This document shows positions 42,490 through 56,084 of a stretch of 64,000 nt of DNA, piece after piece. The position numbers were made by a program, and so were the translations under genes. Position 1 is the first letter of the stretch. Every line of letters starts with the position of its first letter. This DNA comes from Siphonodentalium dalli. Its lineage: Eukaryota > Mollusca > Scaphopoda > Gadilida > Siphonodentaliidae. Where the stretch lies: positions 15,791,729 to 15,855,728 of the forward strand of contig CP136068.1 of the NCBI GenBank assembly GCA_032622095.1, read 5' to 3'. The notes beneath the pieces are model-generated. The model saw nothing but the letters and a program-made list of their open reading frames with translations, was not told the DNA's origin and made no database searches.

Positions 42490-43660
42490 TCTATTATATA
42501 TTTTAGAAGATCTGTCTGTCTGTCTGTGTGTGTGTTCGCGATGAACTCGAAAACAGCCGAGCCGATTTCCATGAAACTTGGTATGTGGGGGTACTTTCGG
42601 CCGGGAACTGACATAGGCGTATTAATTTACCCGTGCGACGTGACCATTACCTTCACAACTCATATATCCGGATCCGGCGTGATTGTCACCCGATACAGGG
42701 AGGATAACTCTATATTCATACGTCGACGAACGTAAGCAATTTGCTGGCAATTACGAATCGTGTATTTATCCCAAAATTATAACATTTACAATATATATTG
42801 TCAATTTGCAGGCTATTAAGAATCGTGTATCTATCCCAAAATATATCATGTACAATTTCTGATATATAAATTTTGTTACAGCTGATATTCTTAGGTCTAT
42901 TGTCGATAGATTATTTTTTTTATATTCACACCACGCATAGGCTCAAGTCGTTTACAGTTACCCCACGGGTAAAAGTTCGCTAAATTATCGTCATGTTTAT
43001 GGTCTGGAATCTCACCCAAGAATCCATTTAGCTGAAATGGCTTCCTTGTACGAATCTACCGGTGGCCCCCAAGCCGACAATGCCAACAACATCGACATTG
43101 TTGAACTTTGACGGCGAGAAAATAATTAGTTATAATGCTAATTTATCTTTACGTTGAAGCTTGATAATTAATGAGCGTGTGTATATGAGGCGCGTTTATA
43201 TACTTGAGTGGAAATCAAATCGGGTAAAACTGGCGGATTTTTACGGACGAAATTTGATACATAGGGTATCTCGGTATCCGCTGGGCGGATTTCCTGGAAA
43301 TCCGCTGGGCCGATTTCCACCATTTTTGGGGTGTTGGTGTTGGAAAACTGCCAGACAGATTTTGACGAAATTTGATAATTAGTGGTAATTTTTTCCAGGG
43401 AGTGTTTTGGACGGGTCAAATCGTGGCCCCGACCCGACCTTGACCTTCAAAATGATCAATTCGAGGTCAAATTGGGTAAAACCGGATGGATTTCGACGGG
43501 TACTTTTGTCGGGTACTTTTGTCCGGGCAGTGTTTTGGACTCGTCAAATCGTGACTCCTCCTGACCTTGACCTTCAAAATGGACAATTCAAGGTCAAATC
43601 GCGCAATTCGCCGAAAAGCAGAGGGGAAACAGCCCGGACGAAGTCGGGTCCACCTGCTAG
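42490..43660 (+). mobile_element. Non-autonomous Helitron (1.17 kb)
   Basis: It begins TCTATTATATATTTTAG after A (42489) and ends CTAG (43657-43660) before T. The subterminal hairpin is CCCGGACGAAGTCGGG. It has a CTGTCTGTCTGT start region and internal repeats of GGTCAAAT.GGGTAAAA..GG type (43210-43600). No Rep/helicase is visible. Confidence 0.8.
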
Positions 43661-44290
43661 TATATTATAAACCCAAGAATGTAATTGTAGAATATAACAT
43701 ATATTGGTTTTGCGAAGGACTAACTCCGAATTCCGTTAAAATAACAATAACAACCAGCACCTAATTAACTAACCGGTGGCCGACTCGACCGTCTCCGACC
43801 ACAACCCCCAGTGGGCTGCAGAAATTTCTTTTATTTGTAATTGACATAGTTCATCACAAACCAAAAATCAACATTAATCAACGTTGATTAACGACAATAA
43901 ACGAAATTGAAATTCCCAAATTACACCTTTTACGGGACTCGGCCTCCAGCTCGCAGATTGACTTTTAATCATCTAAAAAGTCCCATTCTATAAATAAAAC
44001 TAATAAAATACCCATTGATAATGTAAGCCCCCGCGAGAAACGAGAAACGCCCCACCAGTTATACACCCGGCGCGCGTAATTAATGGCTATCTTCGAGCAT
44101 ATATCACAGTTCAGGCAAATGCAATTGTTTACACCCTAGCACAGTATAACTCTTAACCCTTTCATGATGGGAGCTGCGCTGGCTCATCATTAAACACCTT
44201 GTGCCAATGCATTCTCTTATATATGCGAGTCGACCACATGCCGCATCGCATATATAAGTTAATACCTTACCCTAACAATTTTGTGTCAAT
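43661..44290. other. No recognisable feature
   Basis: Only short frames and no motif. Confidence 0.35.
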
Positions 44291-45010
44291 ATTGTTTTAT
44301 TTTTCTGACATTGTTTAATAATTTTTAATAATTTTTTCTTACATTTTTTAACAATTTTTATCATTTTTTATATTTTTTTCTTACATTCTATAATAATAAC
44401 CATTTTTTTCTTATATTCTTTAAACAATCTTATCATTTTTTCTTATTTTTTCCTAATTTTATAAACAAATTTATAATTTGTTCTTATATTCTTCAAAATG
44501 GCTCAATCGGTGGCTCAATCGGTTAGGGGTACAACTCCAAGCCGTTTCGCCTTCCAGCGCTGGCGATAAGGGTTCAAATCCACATGTTTCCATCGTGGAC
44601 TTTGTAACTCGAAATCGTTATCTGGGAAAGTTGCCAGTTACTTGCCGATGGCCGGTGGTTTGCCGCACATGGTCGACGAGTTTATCAGCCATTGAAATCA
44701 CTGTTAGATTAGCCGTAAGTGTGCGGATTTCCTCCACCATTAAAACTGGCAATGTCGTGATATGGCCTTAGTGGCTAAAGCGACATAAAACCCCAATCAA
44801 TCAATCAATCAATCAATCTTATATTCTTCAACAATTTTATCATTTTCTCTTACATTCTTTAACAATTTTATCATTTTTTTTATCATCTTTTTACATTCTT
44901 TACTAATTGTTATAATTTTTTCTTATATTCCTGACAATTTTTATTATTTTTTATCATTATTTCTTACATTCATTTACAATTTTTTATTATTGTTTTCATT
45001 TTTTTTTACA
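44290..45010. repeat. T-rich low-complexity tract (TTTTTACAATTTTTAT type)
   Basis: Diverged repeats of TTCTTACATTCTTTAACAAT with poly-T runs, interrupted by a SINE at 44497-44816. Confidence 0.7.
44497..44816 (+). mobile_element. tRNA-derived SINE
   Basis: The 5' part is tRNA-like: TGGCTCAATCGGTTAGGGG (box A type) and GGTTCAAATCC (box B). A conserved-type body follows, then a 3' end GACATAAAACCCC plus (AATC)n. Flanked by a perfect 15-bp duplication TCTTATATTCTTCAA (44482-44496 and 44817-44831). GGCTCAATCGGT is duplicated at the start. Confidence 0.88.
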
Positions 45011-45431
45011 TTTTTTAACAATTATAAAAAATAATATAAATATGTTAGGCCAATGCCTTTTCATATTTACAAGAGAATGCATTGGCACATGGTTTTCACA
45101 AACAGTCAGGAAGCACGAGTCGTTAACGGGTTAAGGATTGTATCAGTTATTTCAAAAACTTTATCATCTTTTTAAATGTGACTAACGAGTGTGATGGTTA
45201 TTTGTAAGTCCAGTTATGGAACCTTTGCAAACAACCGTTGCTATGCACATTTAAGAAATCCTTGTTTGTATATATGCTTTATTCTCTAATCAAATTTGAC
45301 ATGAGAAAACGAAATTATATACAAAAATATGGATATGTACAAAATATACAGCGACCTCTCGAGGGTCATAATCAGCATTATCAACATCACCTTCATCATC
45401 ACACCATTTTCATCCTCAAAATAATAGTCAT

Positions 45432-45438
45432 CATTATT

Positions 45439-45468
<30 letters not shown>
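45432..45468. repeat. (ATC)n microsatellite
   Basis: About 11 ATC triplets. The Asp-run frame on the - strand is an artefact of it. The rest of 45011-46300 shows no gene. Confidence 0.9.
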
Positions 45469-45469
<1 letters not shown>

Positions 45470-46309
45470 CTACATGTAATCGTTGTCGTCGCGACCAATA
45501 TACATGGCATCTGAGATACATAAATGTAAATACAGATAAATTATTCGACAGTACTGTGAATATCGCAACGTTGTTGATATGGCATCATTGGACATAATAT
45601 ATATATCTTTGTCACACATCATTCGCAACTATCCACGGAATACAAACATTTGCTTACCTGTATTTTGAAGAGTTAGACTTACTTAAATACTTATACGTCG
45701 GTACCTAGTACTTGTACATTACGCTATGATGATAATATGGCATTTAATTGACCCGGACACTTGTTGCTGTAGTAATTCGGTTTCTAATGATGTATATTAT
45801 ATATATTCTACTTACCGTTGAGTGTGTTGTTGATTCGCAAGTTAGTGTAAAAATCCGACTCTTTGACCCTGTTTAGCGGACGCCATCTCGAACGAGTGAT
45901 TTTAACAATCGGTTTGCATCAGACCTGCGATCATAACCTGAGTTTGAACAATTTTTCTTCGGGATATATCAAATTGAAGAGTAATGACATAGCTTTCTAC
46001 CTATGTATGAGGCATTTATGTAACAAATATTATTTTTGTGTAGTTTGAACCTGTTTGTGCACTAGAAAAAATTATAAAAAATTAGGCCCGGCCAAGTTGG
46101 ATACCTTTCTATGGGATTAAGTATCATTGGGGTGGGTCAATTTTTGTTCTGGGGACCTGTGTTTATAATGTGTTTTTTTTCAACGAAATAACTTTAATAA
46201 GCTCACTATGGGCTTATTTCAGAAGAAGATAAGTTCAACATGAACCTATGTGAACTTTTACGCCCCACCATGTGAACCTAATTCCACGAGGATATGTTGG
46301 AGATAATCA

Positions 46310-47845
46310 TAGCATTACTCTGGTATACCATAGTAATACCCTATAGTACCACGGTAATATACTATGACAATACATAGTAAATTAATTTACCATGTTATTG
46401 GGTATAGTATGACTGTATTTTGGTGATATTGTCGTATATCTATATTTGCGAATGTCTGTCTGTGTTTTATAGAAATTTACAGGGGACCATCTAGATAGCA
46501 CAAAAGGGGTCTACTAGGGGTAATTTTTACGAGAAAGATAATGGTGTGGGTTAGGATTTTGTAAAGTGACGCCGTTGTTGTCAGGTATAGTTCGATATAG
46601 TTTCCACACACAAAAATATAAACCACTCAAAATCGCGCTCTTGTGTCGGGCACATGTAGCTGATATACTGCATAGCAACATTTCTTTTAAACTGAGAATA
46701 TTTCGCCAATTGATAGCGCAATGAACAGAGGAGCACCTGGACATTTCTTTAAAACATCTGTATCTTCGTGAAGATATGATACCCAGGTGTCCTCAAAATT
46801 TTAGCCTAACCAACTAGATTGATTAATACATCTCTATGTATGTAAAGCCCAACTGTCGTCTTCAAATTTTGCAAACTACTGTGCTTAGGATGTTTATGTT
46901 TCATGTCATAACGCCTGACGTACACGCATAAAATAAATACTTCTTTAACGGATTAATCGCGATAAACAAAATGGCAATTGACAAGGTGAGCCACTACTTA
47001 CATTCCATGTGTGAGAATCATGTTTTGTGATGCTATTTTAATATACAATTTGTGAGCATACGTGTAACACTTTGAGCAAGAGTAATCTCTATTCCCACCA
47101 AATATCCACAACATGCAGGGTGTTTCACATCACTTTAACCCGGGCAACGACGGGTAACCCTGCTAGTAGTACATATATACAATTAGTACAGTGATATGTG
47201 TTATAGTTATACTATGGTAATGTGTAATAGAGTACTACGGTATTGTTGGGTACAGACTATGACAGTACCCTAGTACAAGTACAACAATATTCTATAGCAA
47301 AAATTTCTCAAGTAATACTGTAGTAAATTTATCACAACTGTTGTATTACTATTACGGCAGTATCTATAATAAATATACCATGGTAGAACTATGGTAATAC
47401 GTAGTGTAATACCATAGTATTACTATAATAAGACCATAGTACGTGAACTATAGTACAAGTACAATAGAAAAGCATACGAAACTATAATTGGACTTTATAT
47501 GTGGTGCCGGTATTTCCATAGCGATGTATAGCAAAATTATAGTTGAATGTAAAATATCTTTGAAAGCGTGATCATTGTTCTATCGCGAAGCCTTACCAAT
47601 GTCATGAATCGGACATAAAAAATATAGTAATATCATAGTTGATTATAGTTATCATAGTCTAACATATCTTAACTATATGGTAAATTGGCGATTCATTAAT
47701 TATAAACATGGTGGTTATACCACAGAATACACGGCAAAATTACACATGGTAAATTAAAACCATGGCAACTATGATAAAACCATGTTCACCATAGATCAAA
47801 TATAGTAACACATGGTAACATTTCGTAATGGACGGCCCTTCGTTC
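46310..47845. repeat. Degenerate ACCATAGTAATAC array, split by a Helitron
   Basis: Short, self-complementary units (ACTATGGTAATA, TACCATAGT and variants) occupy 46310-46437 and 47168-47840. The Helitron at 46439-47166 lies between them. Confidence 0.65.
46439..47166 (+). mobile_element. Non-autonomous Helitron (728 bp)
   Basis: It starts TCTATATTTGCGAATGTCTG after A and ends CTAG (47163-47166) before T. The hairpin is CCCGGGCAACGACGGGT just upstream of the end. A related 5' end lies inverted at about 40440-40492. No ORF of note. Confidence 0.78.
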
Positions 47846-48306
47846 CCTTTTGGTATGGTATCATTTATTAAATGTATGAAATTTTGCACGGACCGTTAAA
47901 CATATCTGTGATAGTATTAGTTTGAGTTTTGAATGTCATGGTCGGATTCGTCATCTCCTAGATGTTTCCGTAAACCAGGTTTAATCCACCATCTGGCAGT
48001 TAGATCCACGATTTAAAACAGATACCGCAGTTTTAAGTGACATTCGTCATTTATGATGTAAACCTGGTCCACTCGGATCCGTGGTTTATCAGTAGTATTT
48101 TTACCCGAAGTTAAATAATGGTTCTTGCAGAATGCAGACAGCCGTGATTGTGTTAACATAGTCGCTATATTGCAGTTTGGAATCGCGATTTATATAATAT
48201 ATATTTTTGTGGTAATTGTGGCCTCGAAGAGATAGATTATCTTTATCCGTTGGGTGAAAATTCTGTTACATACGTATTTTGACGCATCTATGACTGTATA
48301 TCCCAG
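47846..48306 (+). other. Intron or upstream sequence of the receptor-like gene
   Basis: No coding feature. It ends in the 3' splice site TATATCCCAG at 48306. Confidence 0.4.
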
Positions 48307-48627
48307 GCTGTCCGGCGCCACCAGTCGGATTGAATGTTAGCAATATCACAGACTCGTCCGCCACGATCGGATGGCAACCGGGGAACAACCTTAACAACAA
48401 CAATGCTGAACAATATTTCCTGGTACATATACGGACTGAATCCACCGATTGGGAGCAGGTTTCAAGGATAGAAGGCACCTCTGGAAAGTGGATACAAATT
48501 CAAGTCAACAACTTCACTGATGAGACCGCATACCTTGTGAAGGTTGTGGCTATGAATGAGTACCCTTCACACAATAGCTGTGGAAATAGCGCTACCCTCT
48601 CATTATTCACAACAATTGCAACTCAAG
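48307..48627 (+). CDS. Host receptor-like gene, fibronectin type III exon
   Basis: The exon lies between acceptor CCCAG (48302-48306) and donor AAG|GTATGT (48628). It encodes one FN3 domain: CPAPPVGLNVSNITDS, then the strand with Trp (ATIGWQPG), and TAYLVKVVAMNEY near the C-terminal strands. The exon starts and ends in phase 1, the usual arrangement for FN3 exons. FN3 domains serve extracellular recognition. Upstream exons are not seen in the window. The exact receptor family is unknown to me. Confidence 0.85.
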
Positions 48628-48846
48628 GTATGTATTCGGACAGTATGCACCCTGACGGCGATGATTGCGTCGAGTGCTTGTTATATATATCAATTATATA
48701 TATTTCCACGATCGCATGTATGCCCTTGTATTGGCCTTGGAACCAAATTCACCACTTTAGTACATTAGTTGTGCATTCCTAACTAATTTAGAAGCTTCGG
48801 ATCAGTATACGATGTTTCTTTTTAAAACAATTCAAATTCATTGTAG

Positions 48847-49049
48847 ACGCCCCATGTGAATTGTTAGTCGAAGATGTTATCAGCCAAAATGCCAGTCATG
48901 ACAGTCATCATCAACGACATCAACCAATTTATTCGGCATCAAATATCCGAGTAAAGTTCCAGACATCATTGTGTTTTGTCGATAAGGCAATTTTGGTTGG
49001 AGTGGTGACTATATTAAGTTCAATGCCTACATGTACCTATGTGATATGA
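48847..49049 (+). CDS. Possible alternative terminal exon
   Basis: Acceptor TTGTAG at 48846 and a phase-1-compatible frame of about 66 codons to TGA (49047-49049), beginning DAPCELL. If used after the FN3 exon it would end the protein before the membrane segment, giving a soluble form. No domain is seen and the acceptor is weak, so it may be non-coding. Confidence 0.25.
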
Positions 49050-49170
49050 ATGGCTTCCGAAATTTTTCATAACATCTACATAACCCACCACACTGACCTA
49101 ATGTAAACACATTTCACGTATCGCATACACGTACATATAGGTAATTGTTTTGTTCTGTCACATCTAAAAG

Positions 49171-49284
49171 AATTAGGGGACACTGCATCCATAATATCGG
49201 TCGCCGGACTAGCTGGAGTGGTTGTTGGTGCTGTGGTATTTGTTGCCTTCGTCTTCGTTGCTGGTGTCATCTTTGGTGTCAGAA
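49171..49284 (+). CDS. Host receptor-like gene, transmembrane exon
   Basis: Acceptor TCTAAAAG (49170) and donor A|GTAAGT (49285). Phase 1 matches the FN3 exon. It encodes LGDTASIISVAGLAGVVVG, then AVVFVAFVFVAGVIFG, one transmembrane helix of about 25 residues with GxxxG-like spacing. Confidence 0.78.
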
Positions 49285-52082
49285 GTAAGTTGCTCACATG
49301 CGTTATATAGATTATAATAGTGTGCTATTATGTAGCTATACATGTATATCTATTTTAGTTTATATTTCTAAACTGTTTACATTATGTATGCTCGCCGCGG
49401 TAAGCGTGATAGTTTTGGTATTCCGTTACATTATAGGGATGGGGCCGGATTATCTCAGTTAGGGGTGTCCATGACTTTGTAATTTCCAAGTGAACAACTC
49501 ATCTTGAACCAGACCGAATCACACGTTTAACACTTCCATTTGTACCATCCCCTGATGTTTTCCCTAACATGCCTATATGGTAGGTTATTCTGAATGGATC
49601 AGTAGTCTAATTGTGGCCACTATAACCATGGGGTTCTACTGAGTCGACAATGGTTCGACACAGAATGAGAACAGTTGGAGATCTGAACCTGATAACTTCC
49701 AGGCAAATTGACACCCCGATTTATTGTTCTTAAATTAATTAGCAGTTCTGACTGGCCACGGGAGTGTAAGGGCCCGGTGTAAGGATATTTCGAATTCTGA
49801 CCATGAAACTTGCAAATTCCTAGCATCTAGACTCTCCTTATAAGCTTTCCAAGTGCTTAGAAATTAGGGTGTGCGTCCGCTACTCGACATTTACCGCGTT
49901 TCCGATAAATGCTAAGCCGCATTATCGAAAATGCTATGTTTCATTTGCGATAATTGCTCAGAAAAAGAATAAATCTTTACAAAATCGTAAGTTTTTAACT
50001 TTCAGAGAATTTTGCTCAAAGAAATAATTGGTACATATGACTGGTCAGTTTTAGCGATGTTGTATGAGTCACCATAATTTAGACAAGTGTATGGAATGCA
50101 AGGTAATAAACATTTATCACCTGGATTGTTGTGGGGTTTTTTGTGTGCAAACACTCCGCACAAAAATAAATTTGTCTGAACAAAGTATCTCTAAATCTTG
50201 TGCAAACAAATATATTTAAGTATGCACTATTATGTTCCTCTGGTTATTAGTTGTTCCAATACATTCCGTTGTAAGTGATGGCAAATGTGTTATGTAAATA
50301 TTGCTATATTTCTGTTTTCGAGATGCTACTTTTCTTACTTCACATAAGTAAATATCGCCTAGAAAATTGGTGCAAAAATCCAGAAGAGTCTGAGTGGTTT
50401 GTCAACGTCCATGTATGTTATGATTCAAGATCTGTATACATAGCACCATAACATTGGTAAATCATTAAAGAGAGGTAATTTGGTCATTGAAAAGACCGCG
50501 AAGTGTCCCTTACACACAGACGACCCCTACTCCCACATGCCCTCATCGTCCCCACTTTCTACCTCGGGTTCTTCGTCCCACCTTTCCCAGCGCGGCTCGG
50601 ATATGTCGGCGGCCTCGACTTCCGCGTCTTCCGAACGGTCCTCTCGTCAATTTTGCTCTGCTTGTGCCGGCCGCAGTTTCGAAAGAACGCCGGCAGAGAT
50701 GGTGAGGCTGTGGGTCCGGCTTTCTCGACGTGGCCTTCGTGCTCGGGAGGTGGGCGGGTCCTTCTCGTTCAGGCCTGGCTTCCGCATTGGCCCCGACAAG
50801 TGTTTGTTTGGTGTGACTGTAATATACATGTATAGACAGGAGACGATATTTACGTTTGTATATGCAAAGTGTGTATAGCTTCCTACGGGATATGGTGTGC
50901 CGACACATGCGTGCTCGTGTCGTGGCAACAGAAAGAGTGTACTTCGCACCGATTGATATTAGCCTGTGTCCACAGGTTTCGTGATGTAGGAACTGTGCAT
51001 ATGGCTTGAAGTTAATTGCGACGGAATATAAATGAAATGGGATATTCCTGCAATATTACACACCGCTGTACCTCATTGGCTTATAAATCATATTTGCAGT
51101 GTGATATAATGTATGCTCGATATACACCTATCGCAATATAACTGTTTTATGTAAAGTATAATGACCGAGTGCAGTGTCTCGGGTCTCGCAAAGCGACCAC
51201 GTGTGATTATTTGTGTCTCAGACACTTCGCGATGTCATTATCTGACACGATGTAATTTATGCCATGTTTTGCCTGTCCATTTTGTTTGTTGTTGGGTGCG
51301 TTTTCAATTGTTATTTTAGAGTATACACGATTACTCGTCTTTCTTCTCATTTTATTATTCGTAGATATATCCAACCCTGGTCTAGTGGCCTTGCTAATTT
51401 GTTATGACGTTGGTTCCTGCTGCATTGCTGTGATGCTGGTAGTAGGGCAAACTGATGCCATTACGAAACAGGAACGTTATTTTTCCGAAGTTGTCATTTT
51501 CCCCGAGTATGAAATCCGAGCCATTTGAGAAAATGCCAGAGCCTTTGTATATATTTGACAAATTTAATAATGGCTGCGCTGGTGTTTGCAAAACGACGCA
51601 ACTACCCATCTTGATTATAGTTTAAAATATTTCGCAACATATGTTTTTCAATGTTTGATACACATAATGGCTTTTTCTGGATATGTTCAGATAATCCTAA
51701 CCCCGTGAAAATGACAACTTTTAAATAAATAACTGTACTTGTTATTAACAGCATGTATCAAGACTCATAGGGTCATAGCACATTGACATGCCCACTTGAA
51801 TAGGGGTGATGTATTTTAGTTTACCTTGACTTAATTTAGAAATTATGATATAGTATTTGTGATGCGCATGTCTCCTGTCAGCCTTTTTATTGATTCAATC
51901 ATAATAAAATATCATGGTTTTACATTGTTGATTACTTGTTACTCAACCTTTGAATACAAACCGCGCAACAAATTATCACTCAGCATGGTGAGTAGAGATT
52001 TTAATCAACAAGATGTTCAGTGTATTATATATAGCAATACAATATTATGATATGCTAGCAGCTCAAAACAACTCATTTTCAG
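49285..52082 (+). other. Intron of the receptor-like gene
   Basis: 2.8 kb between donor GTAAGT and acceptor CATTTTCAG. It contains a GC-rich island (50500-50800) described in findings. Hydrophobic frame 51259-51528 has no supporting splice structure. Confidence 0.6.
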
Positions 52083-52110
52083 GAAAAAAGAAACCAGAAC
52101 ATGTCGAACT
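52083..52110 (+). CDS. Host receptor-like gene, stop-transfer mini-exon
   Basis: 28 bases between TTTTCAG and donor GTGAGT. In the carried-over phase it encodes basic residues then PEHVE, i.e. a stop-transfer cluster right after the membrane helix. It ends in phase 2, matching the next exon. Confidence 0.72.
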
Positions 52111-54058
52111 GTGAGTATACGTGTATATTTCTATGAACGAATATGCCAGTCGTTGTCAGTACAACTCTACCATGAATATCTGCACGAACATTGCAATGTA
52201 CATTGTCATTTAAGAACACGTTTCTTACTCGGAGAAGCTACGATGAAAGCATTTGGCACGAGCATATTAGTCAAATTAGGATATTGGTTTAGTTTACTCC
52301 ACAACTGACCATTCGTCACGAAAACATATCAAGATAGTGTTACATTTTATACAAATACACAAACGGGCCATATTAGATTAAACGATACTGTCACACTATG
52401 ATTCCATTTTAACAAAGATGTAAGCAATTAACAACAGACTCGAGCTCTATCCTTCCGCAATGGCACAAGTGCTGTATCAACAACCCAATTAGCTCAGTAT
52501 CGTTCTGGGTTTACTCACCCGTCTTATAATCCACACATTAAAAAATCACACGCTCACAAGGTTTATTTAAGCACATATACGTCTTGATTTGTCATGTGAG
52601 ATGATGCTTTTATTTTATATTTTCGGTTTCTTGGCTGAGGCGAACGTCATGCCCGTCACTTGACGGCAACGCGGTACGCATGCAGCATACGTTCCGCATG
52701 ACTTTGTAAATATGGAACAGAAATAACACCGTATTTCTAAGAACAAACGTGTAACCAAATTAAAAAACTGACTACATACCATTCTACATATTTAGTATAA
52801 TGTCGACGGGAGTGAAAGAGGCTGTTCGATTGTTTGCGTTGTTTATGCAAGTTTGTTGTCGTGGGCGTATGGTAAAATGAGTTTAAGATACATTTCAAAG
52901 ACATATTAAATATAGAGAATCTCCAACGAGTTATGTTGGGATATAACATTTTATTAAACGAGTTTGATAAAATCTTATATCCTAACATAACGAGTTGAAG
53001 ATTTTGTATATCACATGAAAAAAACTAGAGCTTTATGCATTTTTAATAAATCAAAATCTTTAAAAGAATCTGGAAAATGCATGTAAAATGCATACATGCA
53101 CAGCATTGGCTGAGACGCCTCACAACCGTATACGACAGTATTGCGCGATCTGGCTTACGACGAAAAATATAGTCCCCAATGTGTCTCATTGTTTTTGTGC
53201 CTATTTTCGTTAGTGCAACGAAGTTGGACAATAATTAAACTTTAATGAACAAAGCAATACTTTTGCAATGTCCGTTATTGGAGTCAAGTGCGGCTTTTCG
53301 AAATATTATTAATCCGCGCAGTAATTGTTTTTTTGGCGCGATGGAGGGAACTAGTGAGATATAAGGAAATATGTAATGTCTTTTAAAATGATATAATATC
53401 GGTTTCATGTGATTAAATACCTATTTCTTTACCGATATTTCGAACTGATATGTTACGACTCAGCCACTACAACCATTTGAGAAATATTCTGAAAATATTC
53501 AATATCAACATATATATATGACCTTTCGCAGAACACGACGTCTGAACTGCGTAAAATGTAAACAAACAGTCCTTTATAGACAAACAAACGAGATACACTT
53601 TATCTAATGTATACTAAACAGTGCGTTGTGTTCTGGCAACTGTATTACTAAATGTATTGAGATGCTTGTGTTGAGCAAGATAATTCGCTACGAGGCTTAT
53701 CACAGTGTTTCAAATCACAGTTTCTTTTGATTTTCCTTACCTATGGTATTATTTCTTAGCAGTTTTGTTTAATTTAAAGTTGAAACTGTTGGTGCATATA
53801 AATGTATACTTTAGTCATAAGCTGTCAATCTGCGGAATACTGTAAAACTATTCGCTGTCACACACTGAAATTAATGTTATTTCTCGATGACCTAAATTTC
53901 TAAATTAATTTCCACTACATAAATTAGATATAAACAATTCGACCCTTCCTCCGATGTAAAAGGGACTTTCGATGTTCTATTATAATTCCTTAGTGTAGGA
54001 ATGCCATGCTAATAACTATATTGCTAACTACCAGTGAAGAAATCAGCAAGACTTGTGA
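52111..54058 (+). other. Intron, 5' portion, with one palindrome
   Basis: Holds an inverted repeat at 52914-53008 with arms of about 42 bp (AACGAGTTATGTTGGGATAT and its inverse). Otherwise AT-rich with no gene. Confidence 0.5.
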
Positions 54059-54767
54059 TAACATTTGGGACATGACAATCTGTGGGATGGGATGGGATAT
54101 GGGACAAAACGACAATCTGCGGGACAGAATTTCAAATTGCGTGGGACGGCCGATATCCCGATGAATACAAGGCGTAGGGGGCTCATTTTGGTGTCTAACG
54201 AAAGGCCCACATTCGCCCTATCCACACATATTAACTCCGCCACTGACCGGACACCAGAAGTTGCATTATTTGATCGACAACTGACCTAACATTGGGTGGA
54301 ATTTGGGATAGAATGACAATCTGCGGGACAGGATTTTCAAATTGCGTGGGACGGCCGATATCTCGAGGAATACAGCGCGTAGAGGGCTCCTTTTGGTGTC
54401 TAACGAAAGGTCCACATTCGCCCTATCCACACATATTAACCACGCCACTGACCGGACACCGGAAGCTACATTATTCAGTCGACAACTGACCTAACATAAA
54501 ATGCCACAAACACGAAAAACTGCGTTCGACATTAATGTTTAGAATTTAGATTTCTCGATGAATACGCTAGCAAACAACAAGTTTTAGGTATCAAATAACG
54601 CAGTGGAATACTGTGCATTCGTTTTTAGCTACAATATGGCTGTTTTAGTGCGAATATTGTAATGGCGAACACGCAAACACGCGCCGATAAAACAGCTAAA
54701 AATGGACTCCATGTTTACAATTACAGGATCGATTTCAGCTGGTATATTCAATATAATGGGGCGTATG

Positions 54768-56084
54768 TAGGGCCCTGCGAACCGTTCGAGGTTCGGTTCG
54801 GTTCGAAACCGCTGTGATGATTCGGTCCGGTTCGAAACCTTAAACGGGATTCGTTTTTATCGAACCTTTTCTTTAGTCCCGCAAAATGGGCAAATTTTGC
54901 GTACTGGGAATTGTTTATTGATTATATACCGTATATTAATTGGTTTACATACAACTGTGTGATACTATGATTTTATGTTTACATTGGACATAATTACTTT
55001 GATCATTACTCGGGCGGGGTAACTGGGTGATATTTCATTGAACTGGTCTTTGGCATAACTTTATTCCGCTCCCGCAAAACGGTCCAGTCGGACATGTCAA
55101 ATTCGTGATAATTAATTAGTAAAACTATAACATTTCTATCTCAGTCAAAGTTCTACCTCGTCAAAGTTTGTTTTATTCTCCATATAACTTTACTAATAGA
55201 CATAATTATACCTAACAAACGAGACAATAAGTTATGATTATTGATGAATACAGATCGAACAAGCTTTTTTGAATTCTGTAAACTGGCTGAAAGTGAATAG
55301 GTATTTCCGGCAGCATTCTGTGTCAACAATTGGAGTCAACCAATCACAGTGAGGAGAAGGTGTGGCCATTGTTTATCAGCATAAATGATTGACATGATTA
55401 TGTAACCCGATGTGCTTTGTCTTGTGACACTTAATTGCTACAACGCGACGTCGGCACGCTTTGATCTTTGTCATGTGTTGTCGCAGTTACAGATTGACGA
55501 GTCTGTTAATAGTTACCGAGTTATGCCACGTGGCGTGTTCATGCTGTCAGTGTGTTAGGAGTTCAATGCGTCGTTTATCGCGTTGTTTACATTCTACATA
55601 TGTACTACTGGAAGCTTGACCGATGATTCAATCAGACATCTGTCTCACTTACTGTTAGAATAAGTAATAAGTTATGATTTTTCATGAGTGATGCTCAGTG
55701 AGCGGACGCGGGTATATACGGAGAATGATAATCGGATATTTGTTTTAATCGGGGTTATGTAATATAATGTATGGACATAAACGGAACATAAAATCAACGT
55801 TTTATCGGATTGTCATTCATCTCCAATATAAAATAATTCTTCAACATGTAATTATCTTATATCGTATACGATAAATTTGTATATAACACGTTGATTGTAC
55901 TATTATAATGATTCACATACGTTCTAACTGGCTACTAGTATTATGAGTACGTCGCTTGGACTCTCTTCAATGACACGGTCGGTAATTGGGTTCGAGGTTC
56001 GAGATTCGGTTCGATTCGAAACCAAGACGATGATTCGGTTTCAAGGTTCGGTTCGACCTAAATTATAAGGTTCGCAGGGCCCTA
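54768..56084. mobile_element. hAT-like element nested in the foldback left arm
   Basis: Inverted ends TAGGGCCCTGCGAACC / GGTTCGCAGGGCCCTA with an 8-bp duplication GGCGTATG (54760-54767 and 56085-56092). The uninterrupted right arm shows the empty site near 59700. Subterminal GGTTCGGTTCGAAACC repeats are at both ends. No transposase ORF in 1.3 kb. Confidence 0.9.

Noticed and set aside
44497-44600. Possible tRNA gene
   Set aside because: Box A and box B words belong to a tRNA-derived SINE with 3' (AATC)n and a 15-bp target duplication; no full cloverleaf was found.
45286-45510. Frame with a run of Asp residues on the - strand
   Set aside because: Translation of the (ATC)n microsatellite.
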